Assembly (NCBI RefSeq): GCF_000820225.1
Contig: NZ_CDDK01000006.1
Coordinates: forward strand, 15,032 to 79,031
Length of the DNA stretch: 64,000 bases
Reading direction: 5' to 3'
Source: Aeromonas veronii bv. veronii
GTDB taxonomy: Bacteria > Pseudomonadota > Gammaproteobacteria > Enterobacterales > Aeromonadaceae
Shown here: one piece after another, positions 53,438-63,400 of the stretch
How the letters are laid out: each line of letters begins with the position of its first letter
How positions within the stretch are numbered: position 1 is the first letter of the stretch
The notes under the pieces: generated by a model
Database searches by the model: none
Told to the model about the DNA's origin: nothing
What the model saw: only the letters and a program-made list of their open reading frames with translations
Program-made: the position numbers and the translations under genes

Positions 53438-53461
53438 CCTAGCACGTTGGATGAGGAAATA

Positions 53462-54589
53462 ATGGAACCATTTTGGATTTGGCAACAAGCAGATTGGCCC
53501 CATTTTCGTTGGCAGGATAGCGAGGTATTGCCCAGATTACGGCAGGTTCAACGCAGGCTGGGAATGCTAATAGGTAGCCATTCCAGGTTGGGGAACCCCG
53601 ACCAAACGTTGGACACGTTATTGGCTAACATCATCGCCTCGTCCGCTATCGAAGGCGAACGTCTCAATGCCCAATCCGTGCGATCTTCCCTGGCTAGGCG
53701 GTTAGGGAGCTCACAAACTCAGTCCTATCCAGTATCAGAGCGCTCAGAGGGGCTCGCGGCCATGATGCTGGATGCCATCGACAACCATGAACAACTACTG
53801 ACAATTGAACGACTTTACCAATGGCATCGTTGGCTGTTCCCCGCCAACGAATGGTCGGTGCAGCCAGTGAACGTAGGGCAGTTGCGAGGAGATGAGCCGA
53901 TGCAGGTTGTCTCTGGGTGTGTTGATCGCCCCACCGTGCATTTTGAGGCTCCACCCAGAGCAGTTCTGGACGATCAACTGGCCGAGTTCATGCTCTGGTT
54001 TAACCAGACTCGACATGACCCCACGATGGATCCCCTTCTTCGTGCGGCAATCATCCATTTCTGGTTCGTGACCCTGCATCCCGTTGATGATGGTAATGGG
54101 CGGCTCACGCGGGCATTGACCGATCTCGCGCTGTCACAGGCTGACAGCCACAGTATCCGGCTCTATGCCATGTCAGTTGCGATTCTAGAACGGCGGGCAG
54201 ACTACTATCGGGCATTGGGGTCAGCACAGAAGGGCTCGTTGGATATTACCTCCTGGATTTGTTGGTTCCTCGACACACTGGATTACGCCATAGAGCTGGC
54301 ATTACAGAGTATTGCTCGTGGCCTTGCCAAGGCATCTTTCTGGCAGCGGCACTGTCATGACGGTCTGAGCCCAGAGCAAACCAAGGTGGTTAACCGTTTA
54401 TTGGATGGCGGCCAAGAAGGTTTTGAAAATGGCATCAATGCAAGCCAGTATCAAAAAGTGGCAAGAGTCAGCAAGGCGACCGCTACACGCCATCTTGCGC
54501 AACTGGTGGATAGGGGGTGCATTGAGAAATTACCTGGTGGCGGGCGCAATACACGCTATCAGATCCGCTTGCACACCGAGGGAGTTTGA
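53462..54589 (+). CDS. Fic family protein with C-terminal HTH
   Basis: A 375-residue Fic enzyme, probably an AMP-transferase. The active motif is H206-PVDDGNGRLTR (the usual Phe is Val). The N-terminal inhibitory helix S60-SAIEG65 fits the class II (S/T)xxxE(G/N) pattern, so it is self-restrained through Glu64. Residues about 300-375 form a winged helix (YQKVARVSKATATRHLAQLV). GAGGAAAT precedes the ATG at 53462. Fic-HTH proteins are often autoregulators, and palindromes upstream fit that. Confidence 0.9.
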   Translation: MEPFWIWQQADWPHFRWQDSEVLPRLRQVQRRLGMLIGSHSRLGNPDQTLDTLLANIIASSAIEGERLNAQSVRSSLARRLGSSQTQSYPVSERSEGLAAMMLDAIDNHEQLLTIERLYQWHRWLFPANEWSVQPVNVGQLRGDEPMQVVSGCVDRPTVHFEAPPRAVLDDQLAEFMLWFNQTRHDPTMDPLLRAAIIHFWFVTLHPVDDGNGRLTRALTDLALSQADSHSIRLYAMSVAILERRADYYRALGSAQKGSLDITSWICWFLDTLDYAIELALQSIARGLAKASFWQRHCHDGLSPEQTKVVNRLLDGGQEGFENGINASQYQKVARVSKATATRHLAQLVDRGCIEKLPGGGRNTRYQIRLHTEGV

Positions 54590-54664
54590 AAAAGCATCGC
54601 CATGGGGCGTTAATTTCATCTGGTAGATGAGAGCTGCGATTGGTGTACAAATGACGCTATTTAG

Positions 54665-54925
54665 TTAAATGTTGACGCCATGATGTGTGCCGTCAGGCAT
54701 ATGAACGAATAGACTTAACCGACAGTCATGGCTCTCAACTAATCTTTTGAGTGATAACAAACTATCGAGAACATCGGGATCTATTGCAGGAACATCACCA
54801 GGCTCGAGATTTGAAAGCAGTTTGGTCACACTGAGACGTACCAGTTGCTCTTCGGCAAGAGCCTTGGCTCTCTGGACAACCTCGGGTGATTCGGATGAAA
54901 TCATATCCTCCAATGTCCTCCCCAT
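54665..54925 (-). CDS. Small antitoxin-like protein
   Basis: An 86-residue protein. The N-terminus MGRTLEDMISSESPEVVQRA KALAEEQL recalls the N-terminal helix seen in HigA/XRE-type antitoxins (SPEVVxxAxxLAEE). No helix-turn-helix follows; the end (SLFVHMPDGTHHGVNI) is unrecognised. GGAGC precedes the ATG. Three copies of the same inverted-repeat half-site as at fic lie 86-163 bp upstream, so the two genes may share control. Confidence 0.5.
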   Translation of the reverse strand: MGRTLEDMISSESPEVVQRAKALAEEQLVRLSVTKLLSNLEPGDVPAIDPDVLDSLLSLKRLVESHDCRLSLFVHMPDGTHHGVNI

Positions 54926-55010
54926 ACGGTGCTCCTACTACAATCTGCTATGAAACTATGTAGCCAAAAATTAAATCTAGGTGGTAGTGAGCGTTGAGAC
55001 CACCTCACCA

Positions 55011-55055
55011 GATGAGCCGATGAACGATCTTGTTCGGCTCACGAAATGAGCCGAT
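55011..55055. promoter_or_regulatory. Inverted repeat operator 3 (two sites)
   Basis: A half-site GATGAGCCGAT (55011-55021) is followed by TTCGGCTCA-CGAAA-TGAGCCGAT (55033-55055), nearly perfect. It lies upstream of the antitoxin-like gene (minus strand). Confidence 0.6.
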
Positions 55056-55067
55056 AGGACAATATCA

Positions 55068-55088
55068 TTGGCTCACAGAATGAGTCGA
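55068..55088. promoter_or_regulatory. Inverted repeat operator 4
   Basis: TTGGCTCA-CAGAA-TGAGTCGA, an imperfect copy of the same 5-nt-spaced repeat, 50 bp before the end of the zinc-ribbon-like gene. Confidence 0.5.
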
Positions 55089-55138
55089 TGATAGGAAATA
55101 GTTCTCTCCACACAAACTCGAATATGGGAGCATATCAT

Positions 55139-55438
55139 TCATATTATTTCCCTATTAGAATAATCACGCCCAAATGTGTCTGGGTTTGCAGCCTCATAGT
55201 CATCGTCAAACATATGATCTCCGCGATGCATCTCCCTCACTGTTGCGAGTGTGCCGAAAAAGCACATTTCACACAGATGCACCTTATAACGTTCACCATC
55301 GTGACGGGAACCATAGCCAAAATCCGCCGATAACGAGCCGTATTGGTTGGTTCCAACAGTTGTTTTTGTACTACGACCACAGACATCACAGAGGACATCG
55401 ACAACTTGCTCTGTTGGCACAATTTCTTTTACGAGCAT
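55139..55438 (-). CDS. Zinc-ribbon-like protein of unknown function
   Basis: A 99-residue protein with two CxxC pairs (VLCDVCGRST and HLCEMCFFGT), probably binding one zinc. The middle GSLSADFGYGSRHDGERYKV is strongly conserved in hypothetical proteins of proteobacterial islands as I recall. AGGAG precedes the ATG. Possible roles include nucleic acid or protein binding; nothing is established. Confidence 0.65.
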   Translation of the reverse strand: MLVKEIVPTEQVVDVLCDVCGRSTKTTVGTNQYGSLSADFGYGSRHDGERYKVHLCEMCFFGTLATVREMHRGDHMFDDDYEAANPDTFGRDYSNREII

Positions 55439-55550
55439 GCTAAGCTCCTTATTTAAGGCTTTATGAAACTATAATTTTTCTGCTTTTGATGTGGGAGTAA
55501 CCTGGGCTGGCTATTTATCACTGCCATAACCAGCATTGAACTCTCATTTG

Positions 55551-55742
55551 TTATTTTTGGATGTCTTTGCACTCAAATTTTGGAGGTGTTTTCCAACCTG
55601 TAACGCGCCCGCTGCGTTTGTTGACCCTGCGGTATTCATTACCCAACAGGATTTCCCATTCAGAGCCGTTCTCCGATAGAACCTGAAAAGTAGTCCCAGG
55701 CTCAATGCCTAAACCTGGTTCAGTACAGACCAACTCGGCCAT
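55551..55742 (-). CDS. Small protein of unknown function
   Basis: A 63-residue protein (MAELVCTEPGLGIEPGTTFQ ... KFECKDIQK) with a beta-rich look. A strong GAGGAG ribosome site precedes the ATG, which supports translation. It is upstream of the zinc-ribbon gene on the same strand (112 bp gap). I recognise no family. Confidence 0.5.
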   Translation of the reverse strand: MAELVCTEPGLGIEPGTTFQVLSENGSEWEILLGNEYRRVNKRSGRVTGWKTPPKFECKDIQK

Positions 55743-55850
55743 CAGCTCTCCTCAATGCAGGGGCATTCTGCTGTGAATCTTCCACTCAAAGCGACAGTTT
55801 GGAGTAGGATAGCTCATGAGAGGTCGTGTTTGTACAATGAGGAATGCTAC

Positions 55851-56309
55851 ATGATGCCCTATGCAACCTATCATCCTAGTAGTGACGCAGCAGCTACTGC
55901 GAACTTTCTCCTGGAAGCCCTTGGTATTCCTTGTGACCCACTAGGAGCACATCAATGGATCGTGGCTGGCGTAGCACCGGACATACTCTATCGGCTCGCT
56001 GAATTGATGAAGACGGATGTGGGAACGGTTTGCCAATGGGCTGGTATTAGCCGGAGTACACTGGCCCGCAAGCAGCGGATTGCAGTCCCCCTATCAATAT
56101 CGCAGGGTGCCAGGGTATACGGGGTTGCACAGGCCCTCGATGCGGTTCTCGACTTTCACAGGAACGATACCGTCAAGACACTGTCGTGGTTAAACCGCAC
56201 CGCCTGGGGCCTCGGTGGCGTAGCCCCAGTTAAGTTGTTGGCTACACCAATGGGGGGTCAGGCTGTTGTCGATCTAGTGGGACGGATTCGGCATGGGGTG
56301 TGCCTATAA
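55851..56309 (+). CDS. Xre/MbcA/ParS-type antitoxin, partner toxin missing
   Basis: A 152-residue protein. The N-terminal helical part (WIVAGVAPDILYRLAELMKT, WAGISRSTLARKQRI) and the C-terminal DUF2384 part (WLNRTAWGLGGVAPVKLLAT, VVDLVGRIRHGV) match antitoxins of RES-Xre systems. These normally precede a RES-domain toxin that degrades NAD. None follows here; about 790 bp of AT-rich noncoding DNA does. GAGGA precedes the ATG at 55851. It may be an orphan regulator or protect against related toxins. Confidence 0.8.
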   Translation: MMPYATYHPSSDAAATANFLLEALGIPCDPLGAHQWIVAGVAPDILYRLAELMKTDVGTVCQWAGISRSTLARKQRIAVPLSISQGARVYGVAQALDAVLDFHRNDTVKTLSWLNRTAWGLGGVAPVKLLATPMGGQAVVDLVGRIRHGVCL

Positions 56310-57101
56310 ATTTAGGCAGCCTGCGGCCTCATCTTTCAGTTCAAAAAAACATCACGATAGTTTTTTTTCAAATTTTTTCATTTTAGCCACTTGAAAAACT
56401 CTGAAAACTGTCCATTTACTAATTATGAGAACAAAATATTTTTTTAAACATTCCGCTGCTTCGCAGCGAAGATAAACCAGCTTTTATTTTAAGCTACCAA
56501 TTTTTATTGATCGAACCTATCGTGTTTTACTGAGCGATTGACGTAATATAACTGTACATATCAAAATTCTTGATAACTACAGGCAAATTTTATTAATTGA
56601 TGTCGCCTCGCTGAGTTATTAAATGTAAATTCCATTTCTTCAGCAATAACACACACTAATAAATACAAACCAATAATCAATTTTAATGGGTGGCTAAAAT
56701 ATATGAAAAATCAACAAGTGAAGATATTGCGCAGTGGGTAAGCTTGGAATTTAAATACTAAGATTTGAATGGAAGTGATTTAAAGGTTATAGAAGCCCAT
56801 TCAAGTCTAGAACACGCATCCATGTTATGCAAATCGACCAATAAATTTAAATTATAACTATTTTCATCCCTACCAGATGCATCGCCTATACTGCAAGCGT
56901 GGTTACGAAATACCTTATCTCCACCTCGTGACACAAAGCCTTATGTTGGGCGTCCTTACAATTTCAAGCGGCTGCTCGTCAGCCGCTTTTTTTGTTGTAA
57001 ATTAATCATTTTTGATTTTCATCTGACGCTCTTGCTATCAGCAATTCTATTGCCTACACATTTATCCTGTAAGGAAGTCATTCACCATTGAGGTAAACAC
57101 C
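56310..57101. other. AT-rich noncoding region before the chemosensory operon
   Basis: A 792-bp stretch, much more AT-rich than its surroundings and full of A- and T-runs. It has a GCCTA/TAGGC hairpin at the antitoxin stop and a GCTGCTTCGCAGC hairpin near 56456. No credible gene is present. The last 240 bp form the leader of the MCP with a terminator hairpin. It is a likely island junction or xenogeneic-silencer target (inference). Confidence 0.5.
56966..56994 (+). terminator. Intrinsic terminator 110 bp before the MCP start
   Basis: Perfect 9-bp stem AAGCGGCTG/CAGCCGCTT with a 5-nt loop and seven T. No gene ends just before it, so it could be an attenuator in the MCP leader or the relic end of a lost transcript. 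Confidence 0.8.
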
Positions 57102-58733
57102 ATGGATTGGTTAAGAACGATATCAATAAAGCTTCGCTTGAGCCTCTTGCTTGCCGCGTTGCTTGCAACCATGTTTGGTATGGGATTGAGCCAAAAGCAA
57201 TCTGCCGACACTATCAATGACATGTTAAACAACATGTATCTCAATCAACTTGTTCCTATTACCGATGTGGCAAATGCAAACATGCAAGCCATCTATCACC
57301 ACCGTGAAGTTTTCAACTACGTTATCGAACCCAAGCAGTCAGAAATGGACCGCATTGCTGGTGTCATGGATAAATATGAAACCCAAATGATGGCATTACT
57401 CAATAAGTATCGCGCTACCGAGCTGACGCCTGACGAGACGCGTTTGCTGGCTGACTTTGACCGCGACTGGCCACCTTATAAGGTTGTAGCCAAAAAAGCG
57501 ATGGATGCCTCATACCGAAACGATAATGAGGCCGCCATGCAGCTGATGAAATCAGAGGTCTCTGCTGCATTTCAGCGGGTAGATGACGAGCTCTCCGCGA
57601 TTGTAAATAAGAACGTTGAGTTGGGTAAGACAGCCTATGACGACAGCGATGTCGTGGTTGCTCAATTAGGGCAGGAGTTTGTAATAACAATGGGATTGGT
57701 GCTGGTGATCGCCGCCATTGCCGGGGTGCTTATTATACGTAGCATCCTCGCACCATTAGCTCAAACAGTTACTGAGCTTTCCCAGATTGCCAAGGGTAAC
57801 CTCGTAGATACTGCTCCGCCCTCTGGTAATGATGAGCTTACCAACCTACAACACTCGATGGCATCTACTCGTAAGTCACTTAAAGAAACCATTAACACCG
57901 TTCTGCATATCTCCGAAGAACTGGGCTCCTCTGCGGCCCAGCTATCCAGTGCTGCGCAGCAAGTTATGACCAGCTCCGAGATGCAAGCCCAGGCGACAGC
58001 AAGCTCTGCTGCCTCCATTGAAGAGATGTCTACCTCGATAGCACAACTTTCTCACTCCGCTAATAGTGCAAATGAGCAAGCCATGAATTCAGGTAATTTG
58101 GCGCAGCAAGGTGAGCATCAAGTGGAGGGTGTATCGCGGGAAGTTCGTGCAGTGACCGATGCCATCAATCAATCAACCGCACAAATTCGTCAGCTGGCTG
58201 ATGATGTCACCAAGGTGGGGCAAATCACCGTCATGATTAAAGGGGTGGCAGATCAAACCAACTTGCTGGCACTTAACGCTGCCATTGAGGCGGCCCGGGC
58301 AGGTGATATGGGGCGTGGATTTGCCGTGGTTGCCGATGAAGTGCGTCAATTGGCGGAGAGAACAACCAAAGCTACCCAAGAAATCGACAGTATGATTAGC
58401 GGTGTGCAATCCACCGCCATGGAGACAGTCAATACCATGGATAGATATGTACAGAGCATCGAAAACGTTCGTCTCAATACAGCGCAAGCAAGCGACTTGA
58501 TGGCCAAGGTTGATCAAAGCTCTCAGGCGGTGGTCGGGCTGATGGGAGAAATCAACGTCATGCTGCATGAACAATCATCTGCCAGCCAACTGATTGCTCA
58601 GTCTGTTGAAGAGGTGAACAACATGTCACAGGAAAACGTCTCTGCCTCAGAGTGTGTTAATGGTGAAGCTGTGCACCTTACCCAAGTTGTAGGGGAGCTT
58701 AAAAAGAGCGTCTCTATCTTTAAATTGAGCTAA
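57102..58733 (+). CDS. Methyl-accepting chemotaxis protein (four-helix-bundle sensor)
   Basis: A 543-residue chemoreceptor. Membrane helices lie at about 9-29 and 190-213, with a four-helix-bundle periplasmic domain between ([27 protein letters not shown]). HAMP at about 215-265, then the signalling hairpin with [22 protein letters not shown]. No NWETF-type tail. AGGT precedes the ATG. It heads the operon; the second MCP in the cluster has a similar sensor, so they are paralogues. Confidence 0.94.
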   Translation: MDWLRTISIKLRLSLLLAALLATMFGMGLSQKQSADTINDMLNNMYLNQLVPITDVANANMQAIYHHREVFNYVIEPKQSEMDRIAGVMDKYETQMMALLNKYRATELTPDETRLLADFDRDWPPYKVVAKKAMDASYRNDNEAAMQLMKSEVSAAFQRVDDELSAIVNKNVELGKTAYDDSDVVVAQLGQEFVITMGLVLVIAAIAGVLIIRSILAPLAQTVTELSQIAKGNLVDTAPPSGNDELTNLQHSMASTRKSLKETINTVLHISEELGSSAAQLSSAAQQVMTSSEMQAQATASSAASIEEMSTSIAQLSHSANSANEQAMNSGNLAQQGEHQVEGVSREVRAVTDAINQSTAQIRQLADDVTKVGQITVMIKGVADQTNLLALNAAIEAARAGDMGRGFAVVADEVRQLAERTTKATQEIDSMISGVQSTAMETVNTMDRYVQSIENVRLNTAQASDLMAKVDQSSQAVVGLMGEINVMLHEQSSASQLIAQSVEEVNNMSQENVSASECVNGEAVHLTQVVGELKKSVSIFKLS

Positions 58734-58877
58734 TTGCGGCGATGTAAGTGCTCGTGCATGACTATCACTGCCGACCAGCGTGTTAGTCAGCATCAACAAC
58801 CAGGGAAAATGTGACGGTGATACTCATAGAATATCACCGTCACATTGTGGGTAAGTAGACGCCTTACAGGATGGAAT

Positions 58878-59243
58878 ATGAAGTCTATTTTGGTGGTAGA
58901 TGATGCGGGCAGCATCCGATTTGCCCTCAATACATTACTGACGGATGCTGGTTTTCATGTGGTTGAGGCGGAAGATGGCCAAGATGGATTGGCCCAGCTA
59001 TCGCAGCATCGCATTCACCTGATTATTTCTGACCTCAATATGCCCGTCATGGATGGCCTAGCCTTTCTTCGTGAGGTCAAAGCCCACCCTGGATTCCGCT
59101 ATATCCCTTTCGTCATGCTAACGACCGAAAATACACCAGAGCTACGGCTGCAAGGTGCAGAGGCTGGTGCGAAGGTGTGGCTGACCAAACCGTTCGAACC
59201 GCAATCACTACTCGACAATTTGGCCAAGGTTATTCAGCCATAA
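58878..59243 (+). CDS. cheY: CheY-like single-domain response regulator
   Basis: A 121-residue receiver. Acidic pocket D8-D9, phospho-acceptor D52 (LIISDLNMPVMDG), T82 and K104 (WLTKPFEPQ) are all present. AAGGATGGA precedes the ATG at 58878. It is probably the output of the CheA 315 bp downstream. Confidence 0.92.
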   Translation: MKSILVVDDAGSIRFALNTLLTDAGFHVVEAEDGQDGLAQLSQHRIHLIISDLNMPVMDGLAFLREVKAHPGFRYIPFVMLTTENTPELRLQGAEAGAKVWLTKPFEPQSLLDNLAKVIQP

Positions 59244-59254
59244 GGGAGGTTGTG

Positions 59255-59572
59255 ATGGGTATCACTATCGACAGCAGCGGAGTTAAGACATGCGCCGTGA
59301 TTGAGGGGGAGCTCAGTATCATGACTGTCGCACAGGAGCAAGACAGCCTCTTGGGTTTGCTCAACTACCCCTCAGTTGTCGTATCACTTGATGCCATCAC
59401 TCTGCTGGATGGATGTGGCGCACAACTGCTGAGCTTGCTGCAACAAGAAGCCACTTCACTGGGTAAGTCTATGACGTATGTCCTTGACCCGGACAGCCTA
59501 GCAGCAGAGACATTTCGAGCGATGGGGCTCTGGGCCCACCTGACCATCGAGGGCTGCCATGGACATCAATAA
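59255..59572 (+). CDS. STAS-domain protein of the chemosensory operon
   Basis: A 105-residue STAS (anti-anti-sigma-like) protein. The usual phospho-serine motif D-S/T-S-G is D52-G-C54-G here, so regulation by serine phosphorylation is unlikely. A consensus GGGAGG precedes the ATG. It lies between cheY and cheA and overlaps cheA by 14 bp. STAS proteins of this kind occur in several accessory chemosensory clusters. Confidence 0.85.
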   Translation: MGITIDSSGVKTCAVIEGELSIMTVAQEQDSLLGLLNYPSVVVSLDAITLLDGCGAQLLSLLQQEATSLGKSMTYVLDPDSLAAETFRAMGLWAHLTIEGCHGHQ

Positions 59573-61724
59573 AGCGAGGATGCTTTTCTTTGAAGAGGCC
59601 TACGAGCAGTGTGACAACCTTGAACAAGCGTTGCTAGATAGGATCCGCCACCCCTTGGGAGCAGACACCTATAATCAGATGTTTCGAACTGCGCACACTA
59701 TTAAAGGCTCTGCCAGCATGCTCGGTCTTGAATTGCTGGTTCGTTTTACCCATAGCATGGAGAATATCCTGGCACGCTTGCGCAGTGGTGATCTAGACCT
59801 TGATGAACCACTCACACAACTCTTGCTTCACTGCAACGACCAACTGCGTGATTTATTGCAAAGCGCCGAGCACAATCCAGAACTGAAACAGGTCGAGACT
59901 CAGCAAATATTGGCGTTGATGTCTCAAATGCAAGGCTTTCAGAGCTTGCCGTCAATGACCATGGCGGACAGGTCGGTTATGCCAGAAAAAGAACCTGCTG
60001 TTCCCATCGTATCTGAGCATTGGCATCTGTCGGTTCGCTTTTATTCCGGTTTGTTTCGCGATGGTTTTGACGTACTGGCATTGCTTAAATATCTGGGGAA
60101 GCAGGGCACAATCCATTACATCATGCCTGTGTGGCATCCCTTGCCTCCTTTGCAATTACTTGATGGCACTGATTGCTTCCTAGGTTACGAGATAGTCATT
60201 GAAAGTGCTTGTGGCGTGGAGAAACTTCGTAGCGCCTTCGACTTCGTTGCATCGCAAAGCGTCATCACCCTACTGCCTGTACACGGTGATCTTGCCCTCT
60301 ACCGGGCAGCCGCCCCGGCGCTGTGTGCATGGCAAGATGAAGACGTCAGTGCACAGTATGCAAGGTGGGAGCGGGCGGGCTCACTCACATCGGCAGACAT
60401 TCAGGTATTGCTTCAGCCTGCACCTCTGACAGCTCCATCTACAACGACTCAACTCGTAACCGACACACCAGAACCGGTAAGCTCTTCGCGCAAAAACCTC
60501 ATTCGTAGTGACAGTCATTACATTCGCATTGATGCAGCCAAATTGGACCAGTTGATCAATCGAGTTGGAGAGCTGGTCATTGCCGCTTCAGCGACCACGT
60601 TACAAGCCCATCAAGCGGGTAATGTTGAGATGATTGAATCCGTGGCGGTGGTTAATGGGCTGGTCGAGGGCATTCGGGATGACGCATTGACACTGCGGAT
60701 GGTGCCAATCCATGAAATCTTCAATCGCTTCCCACGCGTAGTGCATGAACTGTCCCTGCAAACAGGGAAGTCGGTCACCCTCAATATTCAAAATGCGGAC
60801 ACCGATATCGATAAGTCCATGGTGGAAAAGCTCACTGACCCATTACTGCATCTGGTACGCAATGCTATAGACCATGGTATTGAACCGCCCGCGGTGCGCC
60901 GGGAAAAAGGAAAACCCGAGCAGGGGAATATCACACTCAATGCCTATCATGATGCTGGCGCAGTGGTGGTTGAGGTAAATGATGATGGCGATGGCATATC
61001 TCGCGAGAAAGTATTGGCCAAGGCGCTGCAAGCCGGGTTGGTGAGCGATACCAAAGCAATGAGTGATAACGATGTTTATCAGTTGCTCTTTGCGCCAGGC
61101 TTTTCAACCAACAGCGAAGTGAACGAGTTGTCAGGTCGTGGTGTGGGCCTCGATGTCGTTCGCCGAAACCTGGATGCCTTACGTGGTGATGTCACGGTTG
61201 AAAGCAAACAGGGGGTCGGTACTACGTTTCGTCTTCGTTTACCTTTGACTCTTGCCATCATTGACGGGTTTCGGGTGCAAGTGGCTGACACCGCGTTCGT
61301 CATTCCATTGGAAATGATGACTGAGTGCCTGGAACTTCCTGATAGCGAAGAAGATCTGACCGTACAGCAACTGCATTTACGAGGAGAGTGGCTGCCTTAC
61401 GTGCATCTGCGAGCCCTGTTTGGCCTCCCTCCCGCGCAAAGTAATGAGTTTGTAGTGGTGGTTCATCACGGCGATCGCAGAGCTGGTCTGGTAGTTGACC
61501 ACTTAATTGGTGAATTACAAACCGTGATTAAGCCGCTTGGGGAGTTGTTTCGCCCCTTGCGGGGCATCAGCGGCTCCACCATTTTGGGCAATGGCCATCC
61601 GGCTTTGATTTTGGATATACCCCAACTGTTGGCGCAAGTCACGCAGTGGGAGCAACAGCGGATACTGCACACCCTCAATGAGGGGCATTTCTCCGCACCC
61701 TGTCGTCACGCTGAAGGAATATAA
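59559..61724 (+). CDS. cheA: Chemotaxis histidine kinase CheA
   Basis: A 721-residue kinase. HPt domain with H46 ([15 protein letters not shown]); a middle module of about residues 150-290 ([20 protein letters not shown]) of the type found in accessory-cluster CheAs; dimer helices ([16 protein letters not shown]); ATP domain with N box [14 protein letters not shown]1 VNDDGDGIS and G2 [13 protein letters not shown]-terminal CheW-like domain ([18 protein letters not shown]). All catalytic boxes look intact. It stops 3 bp before the next MCP. Confidence 0.95.
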   Translation: MDINKARMLFFEEAYEQCDNLEQALLDRIRHPLGADTYNQMFRTAHTIKGSASMLGLELLVRFTHSMENILARLRSGDLDLDEPLTQLLLHCNDQLRDLLQSAEHNPELKQVETQQILALMSQMQGFQSLPSMTMADRSVMPEKEPAVPIVSEHWHLSVRFYSGLFRDGFDVLALLKYLGKQGTIHYIMPVWHPLPPLQLLDGTDCFLGYEIVIESACGVEKLRSAFDFVASQSVITLLPVHGDLALYRAAAPALCAWQDEDVSAQYARWERAGSLTSADIQVLLQPAPLTAPSTTTQLVTDTPEPVSSSRKNLIRSDSHYIRIDAAKLDQLINRVGELVIAASATTLQAHQAGNVEMIESVAVVNGLVEGIRDDALTLRMVPIHEIFNRFPRVVHELSLQTGKSVTLNIQNADTDIDKSMVEKLTDPLLHLVRNAIDHGIEPPAVRREKGKPEQGNITLNAYHDAGAVVVEVNDDGDGISREKVLAKALQAGLVSDTKAMSDNDVYQLLFAPGFSTNSEVNELSGRGVGLDVVRRNLDALRGDVTVESKQGVGTTFRLRLPLTLAIIDGFRVQVADTAFVIPLEMMTECLELPDSEEDLTVQQLHLRGEWLPYVHLRALFGLPPAQSNEFVVVVHHGDRRAGLVVDHLIGELQTVIKPLGELFRPLRGISGSTILGNGHPALILDIPQLLAQVTQWEQQRILHTLNEGHFSAPCRHAEGI

Positions 61725-61726
61725 CC

Positions 61727-63400
61727 ATGGACTGGTTTCATCGCCTACAAGTCAGAACCAAACTGGCTGTGTCATTCGCTACCTTATTGTTGTTGCTGAT
61801 AACACTAGCGGTCACCAGCTATGTGTCGATAAAAACGATGGCGGAGTTGGTAGAGAGCATGCACGCCAATCAACTGGTGCCAGTTCGAGATCTGGCTAAC
61901 GCCAACATGCAAGCGATTTACCATAATCGTGCCCTCTATCGTTATATCGGTGAAATGGACCTTCAGGTTCGCCAGCAAACTGTCGACAACATGGCCACCT
62001 ATGAAAACAAGATGAACGAGTTGCTAGATCGCTATCGTAATACCTATCTCACGCCCCCAGAAAAGGAAGCGCTCGCTCGTTTTGATAAATCATGGCCGGA
62101 TTACAAACGCTACGCCGATGAGATTGTGAGTATTGCCCGCTCTGATAACGGGGATGATGTGAACAACAAACGCGCCATGGCTTTGATGAGCGAAAAAGGC
62201 AGGCCTGCATTCAATATCTCTGATGATATTTTAACTGAACTCGTCAATCTTAATGACAAACTGGCGGCCGGAGCACTACAAGACAGTCGCGATGTATACA
62301 GCAGTAATATCCGCAGCATGTTGATGATTGCCATCTCTGCATTTGTTATTTGCGGCATCCTGGCAATGGTTGTAACCCGCAGTATTTTACGCCAGCTAGG
62401 TGCCGATCCTTCTTATACCGTACAGGTGGTTGAACGCGTTGCAGATGGTGATTTGGCGACAGTCATCACCTTGCGCAATGGTGATCAGGGGAGTTTGCTT
62501 AGTACGGTTAATGACATGTCGCAGCGCTTGTCTGAAACGTTAAGCGAGGTGAGTGCGATTGCCGATGCGATTGGCTCTGCGTCTGAACAGGTGGCTGCTA
62601 CAGCGAATTCCTTATCACAAACCTCGTCGGAGCTGGCTTCGAGCGTTGAGCAGACCAGCGCATCTGTCGAAGAGATGGCGGCCACAGTAAGTCAGAATGC
62701 TGACAATGCCAAAGTCACCGAAGGGATCGCAGTCAAATCAGCTGAGAATGCCACCGCCAGTGGGCGTGCCGTTGGTGATATGGTGCACGCCATGAAAGAG
62801 ATTGCCTCGCGCATCACTGTTATCAATGATATCGCCAACAAGACAGATTTACTGGCCATCAATGCGGCCATTGAGGCCGCAAGAGCGGGAGAGCATGGCA
62901 AAGGGTTCGCAACGGTGGCCGCGGAAGTCCGCAAGCTGGCTGAGCGTTCGCAAACCGCAGCCAAGGAGATAGGTGAGCTTGCCAGCCGCTCGGTGGGGGT
63001 CGCTGAGCAGGCAGGTACGTTACTGCGGGAGATGTTACCGGGCATAGACCAGACCGCCACCCTGGTTCAGGAAATTGCAGCTGCATCGCGTGAGCAACGC
63101 GCCAGTATTGGCCAAATCAACGTTGCGGTCATGCAAATCAGCGAAGGGATGCAATCCTCTGCGGCCTCAGCTGAAGAGCTGAGCTCAACATCAGAAGAAC
63201 TCAGTTCAACGGCGTTGCAGCTACAAGAGCTGATGCGTCAATTTATGCTCCGCGACTCAGCCAAAGCCAATGCGACCCGTCAATTGAGCAGAACAGTGTT
63301 GCACCATCCAACGGCACCCACTAAGAAAGTACCACTTGGTGCTCTCCATGCACATGATGCATTACAGGAGGGGGAAGATGGCAAATTCACCAACTACTGA
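61727..63400 (+). CDS. Methyl-accepting chemotaxis protein (second in operon)
   Basis: A 557-residue receptor. It starts [20 protein letters not shown], with membrane helices at about 11-31 and 196-217. The sensor again reads [20 protein letters not shown], so it is paralogous to the first MCP. HAMP and the signalling hairpin ([20 protein letters not shown]) follow. The C-terminus ends in a non-conserved tail without a methylation-enzyme docking pentapeptide. AAGGAAT precedes the ATG; cheW overlaps its end by 23 bp. Confidence 0.94.
   Translation: MDWFHRLQVRTKLAVSFATLLLLLITLAVTSYVSIKTMAELVESMHANQLVPVRDLANANMQAIYHNRALYRYIGEMDLQVRQQTVDNMATYENKMNELLDRYRNTYLTPPEKEALARFDKSWPDYKRYADEIVSIARSDNGDDVNNKRAMALMSEKGRPAFNISDDILTELVNLNDKLAAGALQDSRDVYSSNIRSMLMIAISAFVICGILAMVVTRSILRQLGADPSYTVQVVERVADGDLATVITLRNGDQGSLLSTVNDMSQRLSETLSEVSAIADAIGSASEQVAATANSLSQTSSELASSVEQTSASVEEMAATVSQNADNAKVTEGIAVKSAENATASGRAVGDMVHAMKEIASRITVINDIANKTDLLAINAAIEAARAGEHGKGFATVAAEVRKLAERSQTAAKEIGELASRSVGVAEQAGTLLREMLPGIDQTATLVQEIAAASREQRASIGQINVAVMQISEGMQSSAASAEELSSTSEELSSTALQLQELMRQFMLRDSAKANATRQLSRTVLHHPTAPTKKVPLGALHAHDALQEGEDGKFTNY

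Larger units (their letters stand above)
53136..53461. other. Noncoding region upstream of fic
   Basis: A 326-bp AT-richer gap. A frame of 56 codons from 53153 (MNEQTRRHLRVRGFMQRKLK..., very basic) lacks a clear ribosome site and I do not call it. The last 80 bp contain the two inverted repeats described as operators. Confidence 0.45.

Noticed and set aside
56860-56965. c-di-GMP-I (GEMM) riboswitch
   Set aside because: Only a weak match to the second half (ACAAAGCC...GGGC). The required first-half AGGGCAAACC-like element is missing.
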